Both the position numbers and the translations under genes were made by a program. The notes beneath the pieces are model-generated. The model had not been told where the DNA came from. It did no database searches and saw only the letters and a list, made by a program, of their open reading frames with translations. A stretch of 56,131 bases of DNA from contig JAUXTH010000002.1 in the NCBI GenBank assembly GCA_030679035.1, positions 1 to 56,131 of the forward strand, given 5' to 3'. Shown here piece after piece: positions 54,770-56,131 of the stretch. Positions within the stretch are counted from its first letter, which is position 1. Every line of letters starts with the position of its first letter. The DNA is from Methylobacter sp. (GTDB taxonomy: Bacteria > Pseudomonadota > Gammaproteobacteria > Methylococcales > Methylomonadaceae).

Positions 54770-55444
54770 TCATTCCTTTTGTTGAGTGTAATAAAAGTCC
54801 AGCTCTTGCAGACGTTCCGGTGTGCCTATGTCCATCCAGAAGTCGTCCATTTTTTGCCCTGAAACCCGGCCGCTTGCAATGGCTAGTCGCAATAAAGGCG
54901 CCAGTTTGCTGGGGCCTTTAGGCATATTGTTGAACAATTCAGGGTGATATAGCCCGATGCCGCTGAAAGTGAATTGTTCGGTGCTGTTTGAAATGACCAA
55001 TCCTGACTTATCCAGGCCGAAGTCGCCGCCCGTATTATGCGACGGATTAGCAACCAGAACTAGATGAGCTAAATCGACTGGCAGATTTTTGAGTTCGGCA
55101 AAAGGAAAGTCGGTGGCGATATCGCCATTGACCACCAAAAACGCCTCGTCACCTAATAAATGTAGGGCGTTAATGATGCCGCCTGCCGTTTCCAGCGCTT
55201 GTTCGCCCTCCGGCGAATAACTTATGTTGGCGCCAAACTGATGGCCGCTACCTAGTCGCTGTTCAATTTGCAATCCCAGGTGGGCATGATTGATGACTAT
55301 ATCATTAAAACCGGCCGCGACCAGTTGTTTGATTGTATATTCAATCAGAGGTCTGCCGGCGGCTTGAAGCAAGGGTTTGGGGGTGTGGTCGGTTAACGGG
55401 CGCATTCTTTCTCCGCGCCCTGCCGCTAAAATCATGGCTTTCAT
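54770..55444 (-). CDS. murU: N-acetylmuramate alpha-1-phosphate uridylyltransferase
   Basis: MurU makes UDP-MurNAc from MurNAc-1-P in the recycling route that bypasses de novo synthesis and its fosfomycin-sensitive step. The 224-residue nucleotidyltransferase has AMILAAGRGERMRPLTDHTPK at the start, the PLLQAAGRPLIEYTI segment, and VVNGDIATDFPF with the metal-binding Asp. It overlaps amgK by 4 bp (ATGA), which strongly supports the murU assignment over a generic sugar nucleotidyltransferase. Confidence 0.9.
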   Translation of the reverse strand: MKAMILAAGRGERMRPLTDHTPKPLLQAAGRPLIEYTIKQLVAAGFNDIVINHAHLGLQIEQRLGSGHQFGANISYSPEGEQALETAGGIINALHLLGDEAFLVVNGDIATDFPFAELKNLPVDLAHLVLVANPSHNTGGDFGLDKSGLVISNSTEQFTFSGIGLYHPELFNNMPKGPSKLAPLLRLAIASGRVSGQKMDDFWMDIGTPERLQELDFYYTQQKE

Positions 55445-56131
55445 AGTTCTACTTTGCTCAGCACAGGCAGTACCTGCTCGAGCAGGAAGTTATGGAGCTC
55501 GGCAAGCTCAGGATAAGTTGCGCAAACTGTGGTGACATAGTTCAGGGTACGCGGTATGTCGCCTAGATAGTTGGATTTGCCGTCTCTCAGATGCAGGCGG
55601 GAAAAAATGCCGATGGCTTTAAGGTGGCGCTGTAGTCCCATCAGGTCAAACCAGCGTTTAAATTGGATTGGGCTGCAATTAATGAGACCTGCTTGCTGGA
55701 GCCGTTCAAAATAGTTAAATCGCCATTGCTCAACCAGTTGTTCGGGCCAGGCGATATAACAATCGCGCAATAATGACACCAGATCGTAGGTGACTGGGCC
55801 GATGACGGCATCCTGAAAATCGATGACTCCAGGCGAATCGCTGTCTAAAACCATCAGGTTGCGGGAATGATAATCACGGTGTACGCAGGTGCGGGGCTGC
55901 TCCAGAGCAGATGCCGTAAGAAGGGTGCGGACTGCCTCCCAAACAGCTGCGGGGATTTGAATATCCAGCAGCTGCTCCAAAAACCATTCGTCAAAAATAG
56001 CCAGTTCCCTATGCAGGAGCGGCTCGTCATAGCTAGGCAATCCGGAGTTTTGTACCGGCGTTTGGGTTTGCAGTTTGATTAAGCTGTCGAAAGCGCTTTG
56101 ATACAAATCGTCAGCGGTGTTCGCATTAAGG
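55441..56131 (-). CDS. amgK: N-acetylmuramate/N-acetylglucosamine kinase AmgK (5' end outside window)
   Basis: AmgK phosphorylates the anomeric carbon of MurNAc and GlcNAc, giving the substrate of MurU. The aminoglycoside-phosphotransferase-like fold shows CVHRDYHSRNLM (catalytic loop) and GVIDFQDAVIGPVTYDLVSLLRD (metal-binding Asp). The frame stays open to 56131, so about 100 N-terminal residues lie beyond the window and the first possible internal start is not the true one. The amgK-murU pair is a known peptidoglycan recycling unit. Confidence 0.88.
   Translation of the reverse strand, partial: LNANTADDLYQSAFDSLIKLQTQTPVQNSGLPSYDEPLLHRELAIFDEWFLEQLLDIQIPAAVWEAVRTLLTASALEQPRTCVHRDYHSRNLMVLDSDSPGVIDFQDAVIGPVTYDLVSLLRDCYIAWPEQLVEQWRFNYFERLQQAGLINCSPIQFKRWFDLMGLQRHLKAIGIFSRLHLRDGKSNYLGDIPRTLNYVTTVCATYPELAELHNFLLEQVLPVLSKVEL

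Noticed and set aside
1-56131. CRISPR arrays, rRNA genes, prophage or complete insertion sequences
   Set aside because: No regularly spaced direct repeats, rRNA sequence, phage genes or transposase were seen; the only recombinase is the integron integrase.

Overview
The window looks like a chromosomal segment of a gammaproteobacterium, most probably a methanotroph or close relative (Methylococcales). Two conserved gene blocks support the gamma placement: trpF-trpB-trpA-accD-folC-dedD-cvpA-purF-metZ and carA-carB-greA-yhbY-rlmE-ftsH-glmM-tpiA-secG-tRNA-Leu(GAG), both in an order familiar from Pseudomonas-type genomes. The methanotroph suggestion is weaker. It rests on the moderate GC content, a probable pyrophosphate-dependent PEP carboxykinase and the general style of the intergenic repeats. 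No methane-oxidation gene is present.

Layout. (1) 1-1241: an integron integrase gene with attC-like inverted core boxes just upstream, so a cassette array may lie to the left of the window. (2) 1352-3403: an L,D-transpeptidase, truA and a DUF2231 membrane protein. (3) 3634-13011: tryptophan end-pathway genes, the acetyl-CoA carboxylase beta subunit, folate/SPOR/CvpA genes, purF and metZ. (4) 13234-23648: an MSHA-like type IV pilus locus with two pilins, a PglL/Wzy_C-type O-oligosaccharyltransferase, four minor pilins or pilus-assembly proteins and a 1685-residue MshQ-like adhesin (lectin-like domain plus DUF6701). It has no ATPase, secretin or peptidase genes. (5) 23908-36716: carA and carB separated by a Uma2 gene and a decayed toxin-antitoxin pair, followed by greA, yhbY, rlmE, ftsH, glmM, tpiA, secG and tRNA-Leu.

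(6) 36908-49083: a complete chemotaxis locus: cheY, cheA, cheW, an Aer-like PAS receptor, a second cheW, parA, a STAS gene, cheR, cheD, a receiver-only CheB duplicate, cheB, an unusual protein with two chemoreceptor-tip motifs, and an ODP-like di-iron oxygen-sensor protein. The redox-type PAS receptor and the ODP-like protein point to oxygen or redox taxis. (7) 49288-56131, minus strand: probable amgK (cut by the window edge), murU, dodecin, cysC, a DHH phosphoesterase and a PPi-PEPCK-type gene, closely spaced up to the DHH gene.

Between the genes are several families of palindromic repeats. The most distinctive is a heptamer-iterated repeat with a downstream inverted partner, found after purF, carB and greA. 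The most novel items are the double-tip chemoreceptor-like protein, the tandem cheD-3'-end/cheB-receiver duplication, the pilin with a triplicated leader, and a terminator that overlaps the start of the pilin ligase reading frame.
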